A stretch of DNA of 64,000 bases, taken from the NCBI RefSeq assembly GCF_003346715.1, contig NZ_QQPQ01000001.1, positions 1-64,000 of the forward strand, given 5' to 3'. Source of the DNA: Oceanispirochaeta sp. M1. Its GTDB lineage: Bacteria > Spirochaetota > Spirochaetia > DSM-2461. Each line of letters opens with the position of its first letter. Position 1 is the first letter of the stretch. The notes below the pieces were generated by a model. It did no database searches and was not told the DNA's origin. It saw only the letters and a program-made list of their open reading frames with translations. The translations under genes and the position numbers were made by a program. This document shows positions 7,710 through 17,735 of the stretch, one piece after another.

Positions 7710-9434
7710 TTAATGAATTGGAAGTTCAACATTTACATAAGTTCCCTTGCCTCTTTGGCTTTTTATTTGGATTCCATAGTTACTGCCGAATCTTATCTTG
7801 ATCCTCTTATTAATATTAAGTAAACCCATGCTTCGCTTTTCCGAAATATACGCTTCCGTATAATTATTTATGCTTTCGGAAATTTCTTTGGATATCCCGA
7901 TTCCATTATCATAGATGGAGATACAAAGGTTGTTTTCCTTACGGTACCCGCGAATAGAGAGCTCTCCGTTTCCCAGTTTTGGCTCCAAACCATGATATAC
8001 GGCATTCTCCACAATCGGCTGAAGTGTCATTTTGGGTAATTTACAGTTGAAGATATTCTCATCTATATTGACTGTAAATCGAAAGCGATCCTGAAATCGT
8101 ATGGAAATTATTTTCAGATACTGACCGATACAATCCATTTCGTTTTTAATGGTGGTAATCTCATCACCCTTTATACTGTATCTGAAAATATCCGCCATTG
8201 CAGTGGAAATCTCTGTGATCTCATCGGACTCGTAATGAACACCCAGGCTTCTCAAACATTCAAGAGTGTTGTACAAAAAATGCGGATTGATTTGAGCTTG
8301 AAGATTTTCAAGCTCAGCCTTTTTCTTTTCCAGCTCCACTTTCAGAAGAGAGGTTTTTGTATCAAGAATTTTTCTGTTCATCAGATCCATGCGGTCCAGC
8401 ATACTGTTGATACATTCCGAAAGAATACGCATCTCATTCCCTTTGGGGAGATCAAGCCTTTTCCGAGTAGAGTGATCAACGACCGAGGCGGCAAATTCAA
8501 CGACCCGGTCAATAGGCCGTGTTATGCTTCTGCTGATGACAGCCCCCACTGAGAGGAGAATTATCAGAAAGACCAGTGAGATGAAAAAACCGATATTTCT
8601 AATACGGACAAGTTTTGTGTTGACCATGGAGATGGGGATGACAGCACAGACTTTCCACCCGGTGTCAGAAATATCTTTACTGGAAAATAAAATAGGTTTT
8701 TTCTGATATTCCATCTCAATAAAAGTCCCCTCAGGGATGTTCCCGGAAAGCTGGAGAGGAAAGATCATTCCATTATTAATTCGTTCACTGGCCGCGGCGA
8801 TCGTATTCTGAGTATCCAATATATAAAACTCATATTTGTTGGGAATCTCCGTTTCTGAGATAAGTGTCTCCAGAAACTCAATATTTGAAACGGCAATAGA
8901 ATACCCAATAATTTCATGGGAAAAATTATCATCCAGGTTATAGACCGGATATATAAGGGAAAAGTTTTCCCGACCATTTGATTTTAAATTGTATAGTCTT
9001 GTGAACTGTCTCTGTTTTAAGGAATTTAAATAATTGTACTCTGAATTGAGTAATTCACTAATGGGAAACTCATTGGGACTGATGACTCTGTTGTCGGCAC
9101 TGTGAAGTATCAGCCGATCGATATCTTTATTTGACCTTAGGAGATGTTTTCGTAATTCAAGAAATTTACTGCTGCTCTCATATTTGACAACCGGTGTTTC
9201 TGCTGTGAGTAAATCCTGTGTATCCGAACTATAGGATAATGTGTAGGCTATTCTGATTATGTCTGTAAAGTGATTCGTCACCTCCTTCTCAATTTGCTCA
9301 ACCATTTTCAGGGCATATGTCTCTGTTTCTTCTTCTGTCAGATTTTTAATATTGATATAGTATATAAACTGTATGCCTAATAGGGAGATCAGGAATATGG
9401 TGATAAGCAGTATCAGCTGATACGAAATTTTCAT
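7710..9434 (-). CDS. YesM-type sensor histidine kinase
   Basis: A 574-residue two-component kinase. An N-terminal transmembrane helix (about 7-28) and a second near 283-303 bracket an extracytoplasmic sensing domain; a HAMP-like linker follows (ISRSITRPIDRVVEF). The His_kinase domain carries the phospho-acceptor in QINPHFLYNTLE (about residue 393), and the C-terminal ATPase has PIVENAVYHGLEP (N box), YDNGIG and GKGTYVNVELP. Its ATG overlaps the stop of the upstream regulator gene by 4 bases, so both are translationally coupled. By analogy with YesM/LytS systems it should sense extracellular oligosaccharide, perhaps through one of the locus binding proteins, and phosphorylate the adjacent YesN-type regulator. 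Confidence 0.92.
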   Translation of the reverse strand: MKISYQLILLITIFLISLLGIQFIYYINIKNLTEEETETYALKMVEQIEKEVTNHFTDIIRIAYTLSYSSDTQDLLTAETPVVKYESSSKFLELRKHLLRSNKDIDRLILHSADNRVISPNEFPISELLNSEYNYLNSLKQRQFTRLYNLKSNGRENFSLIYPVYNLDDNFSHEIIGYSIAVSNIEFLETLISETEIPNKYEFYILDTQNTIAAASERINNGMIFPLQLSGNIPEGTFIEMEYQKKPILFSSKDISDTGWKVCAVIPISMVNTKLVRIRNIGFFISLVFLIILLSVGAVISRSITRPIDRVVEFAASVVDHSTRKRLDLPKGNEMRILSECINSMLDRMDLMNRKILDTKTSLLKVELEKKKAELENLQAQINPHFLYNTLECLRSLGVHYESDEITEISTAMADIFRYSIKGDEITTIKNEMDCIGQYLKIISIRFQDRFRFTVNIDENIFNCKLPKMTLQPIVENAVYHGLEPKLGNGELSIRGYRKENNLCISIYDNGIGISKEISESINNYTEAYISEKRSMGLLNINKRIKIRFGSNYGIQIKSQRGKGTYVNVELPIH

Positions 9435-10849
9435 TGTTCAATCATAACCTTATCTCTCATATTGCGGTATTTTAAGGGTGATAAATCCATTGTTTTCCTG
9501 AAGACTCTGCTGAAGTAAAAATAATCTGAATAGCCTACTGTTTCGGCAATTTCCTGGAGAGATTTCTCTGTATTATCAATGAGAGAACAAGCCTCTTTAA
9601 TTCTCAGCTGGTTAATATACTTTGAGAAGGAGGTTCCTAAAATCTTATTGCAGAGCTCGGAGCAATAAGTGTAATTAATTCCGAATTGATCGGAAAGACC
9701 TCTTAGTTGAAGGTTTTCGCAGAAATGGATTTCAAGATAGTTAAGCATTTTCGTGAAGTTATTATTCCGGCTTCCCGAAATATCCTCTGTGCCAAGAGCT
9801 TCTCTGTCTATAATAAGTGTATATAATTGATGACAATAATCTTCAATGCCGGAAAAGTTTTTGACTATGCAGTTATAATCGTAGAGCAGTGCCCCACTTT
9901 CATTTCCGGATATGGATGAGAGAATTTCATTCCAGAAAAAGACAAGAGCCTCTATCGAAAATATCTTCTCCCCGAATAATTGAGGAATCATTTTAATTCC
10001 GTTTTTAAGCTCTTCGTAGCGCCTGTTCCGGTAATGGAGAGACAGGTTCTCCGAGAGCTTTCTAATGGCAGATCTTTTATTTTTTTTATAGCGGAAAAAA
10101 GTCTCATCTGTCCCGAAAAAATCAGACTCCACGGCGATATCCGCCTCCTTGTAAAGAGAGAATAGAGTCTCAGGCGATTCCGATACAGTGCTGATTCCCC
10201 AAACTCCGCTGTCATTGTCAGTGTCTATCTCTGGTTTATCTGTATTTGAATTTAGAATAAAGGCTGTTTTCTTTTTATCAGATCTAAGGGCTATATAGTC
10301 TGTCTTGCCCGAAGGATTCAGAACCGCCAGCCTTTCCACTAAACGATCCTTTACGATTGCAACGGACCAATAGGAATATCTTCCGGGAAGTCCCCTCGCG
10401 AACAACTCCTTTCTAAGATCCCCCTCATCACTGCCAAGGGAGTCCAGCAACTCAATGCCTTCTATCCTTCTCTTCTCCATCAGTTTCTTCTTGATTTTTA
10501 TCAAAAGCTCCGATGTTTCATCTTTCTTAATCGGTTTTAGGTAATAATCAAATGCTCCGTAGTGCATTGCCTTTTGCACATATTTAAATTCATCAAATCC
10601 ACTAATGACAACGATCAGGGGCGGATCTTTCCTCCCGGTAAGTTTTTCCATGAACTCAATCCCCGATAATCCCGGCATCCGAATATCGAGGAAAACAACA
10701 TCACAATCCTGCTTCAAACATTGTTCAAAGGCGTCGAATGGATTTGTGGACCTGAAGATTACGTTAAAACCATGCTCTGCCCAAGAAAAAGTCTTTTCGA
10801 TCCCTGAAAGTGTCCAGGGTTCATCATCAACGAGTATCACGTTAAACAT
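9431..10849 (-). CDS. YesN-type response regulator (receiver + AraC HTH)
   Basis: A 472-residue regulator. The receiver domain occupies residues 1-120, with acidic pocket VDDEP near the start, phospho-acceptor Asp in DVVFLDIRMPG and Lys in YYLKPIKKDE. A poorly conserved middle region (~130-365) follows. The C-terminal ~100 residues are a double helix-turn-helix of AraC type (LRGLSDQFGINYTYCSELC; IAETVGYSDYFYFSRVFRK). It is paired with the overlapping YesM kinase and should activate the mannoside genes around it. A 140-base gap separates it from the upstream GH3 gene, which leaves room for a separate promoter, though none is obvious. Confidence 0.93.
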   Translation of the reverse strand: MFNVILVDDEPWTLSGIEKTFSWAEHGFNVIFRSTNPFDAFEQCLKQDCDVVFLDIRMPGLSGIEFMEKLTGRKDPPLIVVISGFDEFKYVQKAMHYGAFDYYLKPIKKDETSELLIKIKKKLMEKRRIEGIELLDSLGSDEGDLRKELFARGLPGRYSYWSVAIVKDRLVERLAVLNPSGKTDYIALRSDKKKTAFILNSNTDKPEIDTDNDSGVWGISTVSESPETLFSLYKEADIAVESDFFGTDETFFRYKKNKRSAIRKLSENLSLHYRNRRYEELKNGIKMIPQLFGEKIFSIEALVFFWNEILSSISGNESGALLYDYNCIVKNFSGIEDYCHQLYTLIIDREALGTEDISGSRNNNFTKMLNYLEIHFCENLQLRGLSDQFGINYTYCSELCNKILGTSFSKYINQLRIKEACSLIDNTEKSLQEIAETVGYSDYFYFSRVFRKTMDLSPLKYRNMRDKVMIEQ

Positions 10850-10989
10850 AACGTACCGCCCTTATGTTCCGCATCAGAAGAAATTGGTAAAACATAATAT
10901 CATTCCGAAGTAGATTTTTCAAACATTTCATCGATTACGACCATTGAGTGGGGTTCCGTACTTATCTGTGAAGATGCTTTTCTGTAAGT

Positions 10990-13164
10990 TCATTTCCCCA
11001 AATAATACGAGTCACCACGCAAACTCACGGTGCATAAAAGAACGTCCTTTCCGGTCAGTTCCAGGCTCCTTCTATCAGGCTGACTTCCGCCGATATAAAT
11101 TTTATAATTTCCAGGTACAACGAATTGTTCGCCGCTGTTGTCGAAAAAAGCAAAATCTGAAGAGTTCAGTCGAAAAGATATCTTCTTAGATTCCTCTGGT
11201 TCTAAATTGATTTTTACTACCTTTTTCAATGAAAAGCGGGGCTCGTCGCTGGTTTCGCGATCCCGTCCCAGGTAGAGCTGAACGACTTCTTTACCCCCCA
11301 TGGTTCCGTTGTTTGTTAGACGAACCTGAATATCCAACGAATCTCCACAGGATATATCCCTTGAAGATGGGGAGAGGAGGGCGTAGGTATAGCTGCTGTA
11401 ACTCAAACCAAAACCGAAGGGGTAGAGCGGCTCCACTCCCAGATATCGATAGGTCCGATTCTTCATGGAATAGTCGCCGAAAGGTGGCAAGTCATTCATG
11501 GATTTCACAAAGGTTACCGGGAGTCTTCCTGAAGGATTGCTTTTCCCAAAAAGAATATTGGAAATGGCCCGTCCCCCCTCGGCTCCGGGATACCAGGCCT
11601 CGATGACCGCATCGCTCAGTTCATGGGCCCGGCCGATGGTCAAAGGACCGCCATTGATCAGGACAAGAATAACCGGTTTTCCCAGGGCGCAAATCTCTTC
11701 CAGAAGCTCCTGCTGTCTGCCCGGCAGACCCAGATGCAATCGATCCCCCGCTGCATCGGAATTGGAGGCATCCCCCTGTTCTCCCTCCAGGAGGGTGGAC
11801 AGTCCCAGGGCCAGGACTACAACATCGGCCCGGCTGGCCATGGCTTTAGCTTCGGAAAAGCAGCCGTAAATATCCGCATACAGACAGTCTTCAGGGGGAT
11901 CGATCATTCTACACCCTTCGGAGTAATAGACCCGGGTTTCGGGATTCACCTCTTCTCTTATTCCTTCGAGAACCGTGACAGTGGCCGCCGGTGTTCCGCT
12001 GTAATTTCCCAGGAGCACATTTTCGTCGGCTCCGTTGGGACCGATGACGGCAATACTTTTAATCTTGTCTTTATCAAGGGGGAGTATGCTTGAACTGTTT
12101 TTCAGCAGGACAATGGATTCTTCCGCGGCTCTGACTGCCTCCCCACGATGCTCTGAACATGCTACGACCTCAAAGGGAATCCGGCTGTATGGATGATTCT
12201 GTACAGGATCAAACATCCCCAGTCTGAATCGAGCCTTCAGGACACGGCCCAATGCCTCATCAATGGTATTCTCTGTTACCAGCTGCTGGTCATAGGCCTC
12301 TATGAGGTAATTGTAGATCTTCCCGCAGTTGAGATGACAGCCCTTGTTCAAGGCTTCTGCCGCCGACTCCACCGGACCCGCTGTTATTCTGTAATGTTCA
12401 TGAAGATCTACAAGGGCACAGCAATCGGATACCACATGACCCTTGAACTGCCACTCTTTCTGTAGAATCTTTACCAGCAGTGTTTCGCTGGCACAGGAGG
12501 GCTCACCATTCACCCCGTTATAGGCGGACATCACCCCCTCAGCCTTTGCTTCGGTCACTGCAGCCTTAAATGCCGGCAGGTACGTTTCATAGAGGTCTTT
12601 CAGAGATACCTGTGCATCGAAATGATGTCTTTTCTCCTCTGGACCGCTATGAACCGCAAAATGTTTAGGTGTGGCAACGGCTTTCAGCATCGACTCGTCG
12701 GAGCCCTGAATTCCCCTTATAAAAGCAACACCCAATCTGGAAGTCAGATAGGGATCCTCTCCGTAGGTCTCATGGCCCCGTCCCCAGCGGGGATCACGGA
12801 AAATATTGATATTGGGACTCCAGAAGGTGAGGCCTTTATAGATACTGCGATCATCATACTTTACCGCTTCGTGGTATTTAGCCCGCCCCTCATCTGCGGT
12901 AATAGAGGCCACTCTATGAACAAGATCCTCATCGAAGGAGGCCGCAAGGCCTATGGGCTGAGGGAAGACTGTCGCCGTTCCCGCTCTGGCGACGCCGTGA
13001 AGAGCCTCATTCCACCAGTTATACTCTTTTATTCCCAGTCGCCCCACAGCAGGAGATCTATGAAGCATTTGAGAGATCTTCTCTTTTACAGAAAGACGGG
13101 AGATCAAGTCCTCTAACCGGGTTTCCAGAGCTAGAGATCTGTCCTGAAACGGATAATCAGTCAC
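10990..13164 (-). CDS. Glycoside hydrolase family 3 enzyme (beta-glucosidase/xylosidase type)
   Basis: A 724-residue cytoplasmic glycosidase when started at the GTG at 13164. That GTG has a clean GGAGG six bases upstream and overlaps the GH38 stop by 8 bases, and the protein then begins VTDYPFQDRSLALETRLEDL, the usual GH3 start. An upstream ATG at 13284 would add 40 non-family residues and lacks support. Domain order: TIM-barrel with nucleophile Asp247 in VVSDCCAL, the alpha/beta sandwich (VIGPNGADENVLLGNYSG; VVVLALGLSTLLEGEQGD), and a C-terminal fibronectin-III-like domain (KEVVQLYLGRD). No signal peptide. GH3 covers beta-glucosidase, beta-xylosidase and related activities; beside a mannosyl-glucose phosphorylase, cleavage of imported glucomannan fragments is likely, but specificity cannot be read from sequence alone. 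Confidence 0.93.
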   Translation of the reverse strand: MTDYPFQDRSLALETRLEDLISRLSVKEKISQMLHRSPAVGRLGIKEYNWWNEALHGVARAGTATVFPQPIGLAASFDEDLVHRVASITADEGRAKYHEAVKYDDRSIYKGLTFWSPNINIFRDPRWGRGHETYGEDPYLTSRLGVAFIRGIQGSDESMLKAVATPKHFAVHSGPEEKRHHFDAQVSLKDLYETYLPAFKAAVTEAKAEGVMSAYNGVNGEPSCASETLLVKILQKEWQFKGHVVSDCCALVDLHEHYRITAGPVESAAEALNKGCHLNCGKIYNYLIEAYDQQLVTENTIDEALGRVLKARFRLGMFDPVQNHPYSRIPFEVVACSEHRGEAVRAAEESIVLLKNSSSILPLDKDKIKSIAVIGPNGADENVLLGNYSGTPAATVTVLEGIREEVNPETRVYYSEGCRMIDPPEDCLYADIYGCFSEAKAMASRADVVVLALGLSTLLEGEQGDASNSDAAGDRLHLGLPGRQQELLEEICALGKPVILVLINGGPLTIGRAHELSDAVIEAWYPGAEGGRAISNILFGKSNPSGRLPVTFVKSMNDLPPFGDYSMKNRTYRYLGVEPLYPFGFGLSYSSYTYALLSPSSRDISCGDSLDIQVRLTNNGTMGGKEVVQLYLGRDRETSDEPRFSLKKVVKINLEPEESKKISFRLNSSDFAFFDNSGEQFVVPGNYKIYIGGSQPDRRSLELTGKDVLLCTVSLRGDSYYLGK

Positions 13165-16100
13165 AGAGTTCCTCCACAAGGCCCAGGGTGACAGTTTTAA
13201 TCTCATAGGGCTTAAAAAGAAGTTTTGTTTTGTTTCCTTTAAAGGATAGAGGTTGTAGCTTATGTTCATGGAGGTCACATTCATGGAGGGTCTCTATCTT
13301 CCCGGCGAAATGGAATTCTGCTTCTGTTCTCCGATTACAGCACTCATAGATTCTTAGAATGGTTTCATCCCGATCTTCCGCTTTTTTTATTACCTCGATT
13401 ATAATGTTCTCCTGATTGACCGAGACAAAACTCATCTCTCGATGTAAGGGCCCCTTCTGGAGTCCAATTTCTTCTGTGTATAGCGGACAGTTCAGGAAAT
13501 AGGCCTGCCTAACGGTATGACCATCCTGCCACCTCCCTTTATGCGGATAGAGGGAATAGGTAAACTCATGAACTCCCTTGTCTGCCTCAGGGTTCGGTTC
13601 AATCGCCGATTTAATAAGACTCAAGCGCATGGTGGACCCTTTTATATCGTAGCCGTATTTACAATCGTTGAGCAGACTCACCCCATAGTTATCCTCGGAA
13701 ATATCGGCCCATTTATGTCCGCAGACCTCAAACTGTGCAAAATCCCAGCTGGTGTTTGAATGGGTTGATCTTTCAACATTGCCGTATTGAATTTCGTAGG
13801 TCGCCCGTGAGCTGTGAATATCAAGGGGAAATGCTGCTTTCAGGAGGATCTGAGATTCTTTCCAATCTATGGTGCTTGCAAAATCTATCCTGCGGCTGTC
13901 TTTGTAGAAATATATTTTCTGAATGATTTTAGAGTTTACAAAGTCCTTTTCGATTTTAAGACAAAAGCGCAGAAGCCCCGCATCTAAAACTTCCAGGCTC
14001 TTTAATTGATTCACGTCATACATCTTGTCCTGATAATAGATGTTGATATCCCAGGCGTCATAGTTGTGGGGCTTATCCTCAAAGGCCTGCAGCTGGTTGA
14101 GACACTGCCCTTTTTTGACCAATTGGCGTTTTTCCTCTTTGTCATACAGGGAGGAGATATTGCCCTCTTCATTTATAATGACAGAGTAAAAAGGGGTCTC
14201 CAATCTCCCATTGGAAAAAGAAAACGGATCTTCAGGTTCGCAAATATCTGCTTCATGAATAACGTATGTCTTATAACCCTTGGAAGGGATATTCTGAAGG
14301 TGGGCAAAGTAGGTTCCGGAGCCTATTTCTTGTACAGGAACGTGAAGTCCCTCACCATCCTCCAGTGTCGAGACTTTCTTATGTGAATTAAAGACAAGAA
14401 TGTCAGTTCGGGAAAAGCCAAGTTGATTAAAAACAACAAGGGATTCTTTATCACTATCAATTCGAGATGCAAGGGACTTTATGGCCCCTGTAACAATACC
14501 ATTCCCTTTTTGAAGGATCTCTTCATACTGGGCCCATGAATCTTCATACACCTTTTTAATCGATGTTCCTGGAAGAATATCATGGAACTGATTCAAGAGA
14601 ATTATGCGCCATCCCGCATTGATTTCCTCCGCGGGGTAATCGGGTTGGACCTGCGACTCCCTGGCAAAAACCGAGAAAAATTCGGCATCCTGATAAAGAA
14701 ATTCGGATTGGCGGTTATATTTTTTATTTATTCCCATGGAAGTATAGGTTCCGCGGTGATATTCAAGATAGAGCTCACCCACCCATCGGGGCAGCCTCTT
14801 GTTCCCCTGGACTTTATTTTCAAGTCTTTTAAAGTAATTGCCGGCCTTATCAAGTTTAACGGTGGGGCAGCCGGGAATTCCCCGTTCCATCCTTCTGGCC
14901 GTTTCAAGCATTTCTCTGGTGGGGCCGCCGCCGCCATCGCCGTAGCCATAACAGACAAGAATATCATCGTTAATGTCTTTCTGCTGATACCTTTGCCAGG
15001 CCCCCATGATGTGATTGGCATCAATCATTCCGTTATAGGTGGTAAACGTATTGATCCCATTCTCTTTTTTATAATCCGTGGTGGTTACAAAATGTGTAAG
15101 CACATCAGATCCGTCAATACCTTCCCAGCGGAAAGTATCAAAGGGCATTTTATTATATTCATTCCAATTAATTTTGGATGTCATAAAATATTCAATATTG
15201 AATTTGCTTAAAATCTGGGGGAGGGATGCACAATAACCAAAAACGTCTGGAAGCCAGAGAATCGTATTCTCCACTCCAAACTCCTCCCTGAAAAAACGTG
15301 TTCCAAACAGGATTTGCCGGATTAAGGACTCTCCCGAAGAGAGATTGCAATCCGCCTCAACCCACATGGCTCCTTCCGGTTCGAATCTTCCCTGAGCGAC
15401 TTTTTCTTTAATTTTTTGAAAGAGCTTTGGCTGGTCTTCCTTTATGAACTGATATAGTTGAGGCTGGCTGGACATAAATATGTACTCGGGATACTCCTCC
15501 ATCAGCTTAAATACGGTAGAAAAACTTCTAACGACCTTTTCCCGAGTCTGCTTTAAATCCCAGAGCCAGGCCACATCGATGTGAGTATGACCGATACAAG
15601 TGGCGGTTATATCTTCTTTTCGGTTTTTATCACTGTAGAGAACTTGGTCGAGGTACTGGATCGCTTTGCTGAGGGATGTGTAATAGGTTTCGGAATAGGG
15701 CATTCTGAAATCGATGGAATCGGCGGCCTCATTTAAATTGCAAAGCAGATCAATCCTTCTCTTGTCGTTTTCATCCAGACGCCTGGCAACCTCAAGTGGA
15801 ACTGATAAATCAAAATAGAGCTGCTCTGTCTTTCTGTCATAAAGGGAGAAGGCGGGGATGAAATCCACATGATGTTTTTTAAAGCCGCTATAGGCCTGAA
15901 CATCAATCGTATATTCAGCTCCCAGTTCGGCCTTAGGGGTCAGTAGAATTCTATAATGATTCAGGTCAAAGCCCTGAACGATCTCTCCGTTGATGCGTAC
16001 AAGACACTGGGGATTCTTACTCAAGTCCCATTCGGAAGTACCCTCTTTGCCGGTATTCAGATGAAAGACGATTTCCCGATCTACGAAGTTATCAGGGATA

Positions 16101-16318
16101 CTTATCTCAATACGGAACCAATACCGGCTGTCGGGATCCCCCCATTTCATCGTTCCGCAGTGAAAATCCGTCCATGGATCTGTGTTGGCATCCGCTTCCT
16201 CAAAGCTTTGATAGTCACCTTTTTTAATTGTACATACGCTTATTTCTAACTTATCCCGATATATTAAGGAGGACAGCTCTTTCAATTGCCGCTCCAACCT
16301 TTCAACTTCAAAATACAT
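13157..16318 (-). CDS. Alpha-mannosidase, GH38
   Basis: A 1053-residue enzyme of normal bacterial GH38 length that hydrolyses terminal alpha-mannosides, probably in the cytoplasm because no signal peptide is present. The N-terminal ~230 residues are the family's ancillary beta domain. The catalytic domain holds the zinc-binding motif GHTHIDVAW (His244, His246, Asp248) and nucleophile Asp358 in LWLPDVFGY. The middle three-helix region (HRGTYTSMGINKKYNRQSE) and the C-terminal beta-sandwich are all recognisable. It sits 88 bases downstream of the GH130 gene and overlaps the GH3 gene. Together these suggest import of mixed alpha/beta-mannosyl oligosaccharides. Confidence 0.95.
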   Translation of the reverse strand: MYFEVERLERQLKELSSLIYRDKLEISVCTIKKGDYQSFEEADANTDPWTDFHCGTMKWGDPDSRYWFRIEISIPDNFVDREIVFHLNTGKEGTSEWDLSKNPQCLVRINGEIVQGFDLNHYRILLTPKAELGAEYTIDVQAYSGFKKHHVDFIPAFSLYDRKTEQLYFDLSVPLEVARRLDENDKRRIDLLCNLNEAADSIDFRMPYSETYYTSLSKAIQYLDQVLYSDKNRKEDITATCIGHTHIDVAWLWDLKQTREKVVRSFSTVFKLMEEYPEYIFMSSQPQLYQFIKEDQPKLFQKIKEKVAQGRFEPEGAMWVEADCNLSSGESLIRQILFGTRFFREEFGVENTILWLPDVFGYCASLPQILSKFNIEYFMTSKINWNEYNKMPFDTFRWEGIDGSDVLTHFVTTTDYKKENGINTFTTYNGMIDANHIMGAWQRYQQKDINDDILVCYGYGDGGGGPTREMLETARRMERGIPGCPTVKLDKAGNYFKRLENKVQGNKRLPRWVGELYLEYHRGTYTSMGINKKYNRQSEFLYQDAEFFSVFARESQVQPDYPAEEINAGWRIILLNQFHDILPGTSIKKVYEDSWAQYEEILQKGNGIVTGAIKSLASRIDSDKESLVVFNQLGFSRTDILVFNSHKKVSTLEDGEGLHVPVQEIGSGTYFAHLQNIPSKGYKTYVIHEADICEPEDPFSFSNGRLETPFYSVIINEEGNISSLYDKEEKRQLVKKGQCLNQLQAFEDKPHNYDAWDINIYYQDKMYDVNQLKSLEVLDAGLLRFCLKIEKDFVNSKIIQKIYFYKDSRRIDFASTIDWKESQILLKAAFPLDIHSSRATYEIQYGNVERSTHSNTSWDFAQFEVCGHKWADISEDNYGVSLLNDCKYGYDIKGSTMRLSLIKSAIEPNPEADKGVHEFTYSLYPHKGRWQDGHTVRQAYFLNCPLYTEEIGLQKGPLHREMSFVSVNQENIIIEVIKKAEDRDETILRIYECCNRRTEAEFHFAGKIETLHECDLHEHKLQPLSFKGNKTKLLFKPYEIKTVTLGLVEELCD

Positions 16319-16406
16319 ATATGATTCTGTCTCCGATTTGATACTTTATTTCGAGAAGATAAAATTTAAACGATTGCAGGAACCCAAAAAATTGATCAAA
16401 ACATTT

Positions 16407-17594
16407 TCATTTTGCTGAGGTATCCAGACCATTCTCCAATAGCAGCAGATTATTTCTAATTAATTCCTTCCGCTGTTCCACACAAGGCATAGATCTATAG
16501 GGATCTTCCGGTGTATTAAATGTATAATCGGTCAATTTCTCTACAGAGCTTTTGGCAACATGTACTCTGGTATCACTGGACGCGTAATAGATGAACACAT
16601 CCCCACGGTCATCCACAATAAGCCCATTACAAAAAACAACATTGGAAACATCACCGCTTCTCTCATTGTCGTAGGGGGCGATTAGATGACCCCCGGGCCT
16701 GGCGATAACTTTGGAGGGATCATCAAGACTGGTGGCAAAGATATAAAGAACATATCGCAGGCCGGCAGCAGTATCTCTTACTCCATGGGCAATATGTATC
16801 CACCCTTTCTCAGTTTTAATGGGGGCAGGTCCCTGACCATTCTTCATTTCATAGACCGTATGATATTTTTTTTCAAAAATAATCTTTTCATCCTTGATTT
16901 CCGCGTTCTCCATGCTTTCACAAAGACAAAATCCGATACCCCCTCCAGAACCGGTTGTAATAAACCCATCCTGCGGTCTTGTGTACAAGGCATACTTGCC
17001 GTCAATAAATTCCGGATGAAGAACAACATTCCGCTGTTGAGATGATGCCTTAATATTCGGAAGCTTTTCCCAGTGACTCAGGTCCTTTGTCCTCAAAAGA
17101 CCCGCTTCCGCCAGAGCGGAGGAACTATCATCCGAATCAGGGTCTTTTCTTTCAGAACAGTAAATTCCATAAATAAACCCATCCTCATGCTTAACCAGGC
17201 GCATATCATAGATGTTGGTCTCTTCATCATCGTTGTTTTCCCAGGAAAGAGGATAATCATGGAACCTAAACCCATCTATTCCATTTTCGCTTTCGGCAAG
17301 GGCAAAAAAGGACTTTCGGTCTAATCCTTCAACGCGAACGACGAGAATATATTTTCCATTATGATATATGGCGCCAGGATTAAATGCGGCATTGATACCG
17401 AGTCTTTCCATGAAATGAGGATTTGTTTCTTTATTGAGATCATAACGCCAATACAAAGGAACATGATGGCGTGTAATTACAGGATTTTTATACCTATCAT
17501 ATATCCCGTTATAAAACGTTTCCTCTATTTCATTTCTTTTTTCAATTAAACGTTCCTGTTTTTGCCAATACTTCAAGTAATGTTCATGCATCAT
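16407..17594 (-). CDS. GH130 phosphorylase, probably 4-O-beta-D-mannosyl-D-glucose phosphorylase
   Basis: A 395-residue inverting phosphorylase of GH130. Phosphorolysis by this family releases alpha-mannose 1-phosphate. The N-terminal part ([57 protein letters not shown]) closely resembles the mannosyl-glucose phosphorylase subgroup (GH130_1), and the acid-catalyst region is [10 protein letters not shown] chose the ATG at 17594 because GAGG lies seven bases upstream; the longer form from 17651 adds 19 unlikely residues. It follows the binding-protein gene after a stem-loop. Function as mannosyl-glucose phosphorylase fits growth on beta-mannan or glucomannan but is inferred from similarity recalled, not computed. 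Confidence 0.9.
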   Translation of the reverse strand: MMHEHYLKYWQKQERLIEKRNEIEETFYNGIYDRYKNPVITRHHVPLYWRYDLNKETNPHFMERLGINAAFNPGAIYHNGKYILVVRVEGLDRKSFFALAESENGIDGFRFHDYPLSWENNDDEETNIYDMRLVKHEDGFIYGIYCSERKDPDSDDSSSALAEAGLLRTKDLSHWEKLPNIKASSQQRNVVLHPEFIDGKYALYTRPQDGFITTGSGGGIGFCLCESMENAEIKDEKIIFEKKYHTVYEMKNGQGPAPIKTEKGWIHIAHGVRDTAAGLRYVLYIFATSLDDPSKVIARPGGHLIAPYDNERSGDVSNVVFCNGLIVDDRGDVFIYYASSDTRVHVAKSSVEKLTDYTFNTPEDPYRSMPCVEQRKELIRNNLLLLENGLDTSAK

Positions 17595-17682
17595 TAGATT
17601 GCCTCGTATATGGGGATAAAAATGTAATAGAATCTTGTTGCCAAGAAACAAGGTTTGGAAAAGCTAATTTATTTATAATTGA

Positions 17683-17724
17683 AGAGGGGAATCTCAACAT
17701 TCAATTCCGTCGATCTTCCCCTCT
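17683..17724 (-). promoter_or_regulatory. Stem-loop between binding-protein and GH130 genes
   Basis: Perfect 9-bp arms AGAGGGGAA (17683-17691) and TTCCCCTCT (17716-17724) with a 24-base loop lie immediately after the binding-protein stop. There is no T-run, so it is more likely an mRNA-stabilising or attenuating hairpin that keeps binding-protein message high relative to downstream genes. Confidence 0.55.
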
Positions 17725-17735
17725 GAGGAAAGGGT

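Noticed and set aside
11229-12093. Several plus-strand open frames inside the GH3 gene
   Set aside because: They are antisense shadows of a conserved enzyme with its active-site motifs intact.
13165-13284. Longer start (ATG at 13284) for the GH3 gene
   Set aside because: It would overlap the GH38 gene by 128 bases and add 40 residues unlike GH3. The GTG at 13164 has GGAGG at the right distance.
14582-15211. Long plus-strand open frame inside the GH38 gene
   Set aside because: Antisense to a well-conserved catalytic region, with no family resemblance or ribosome site.
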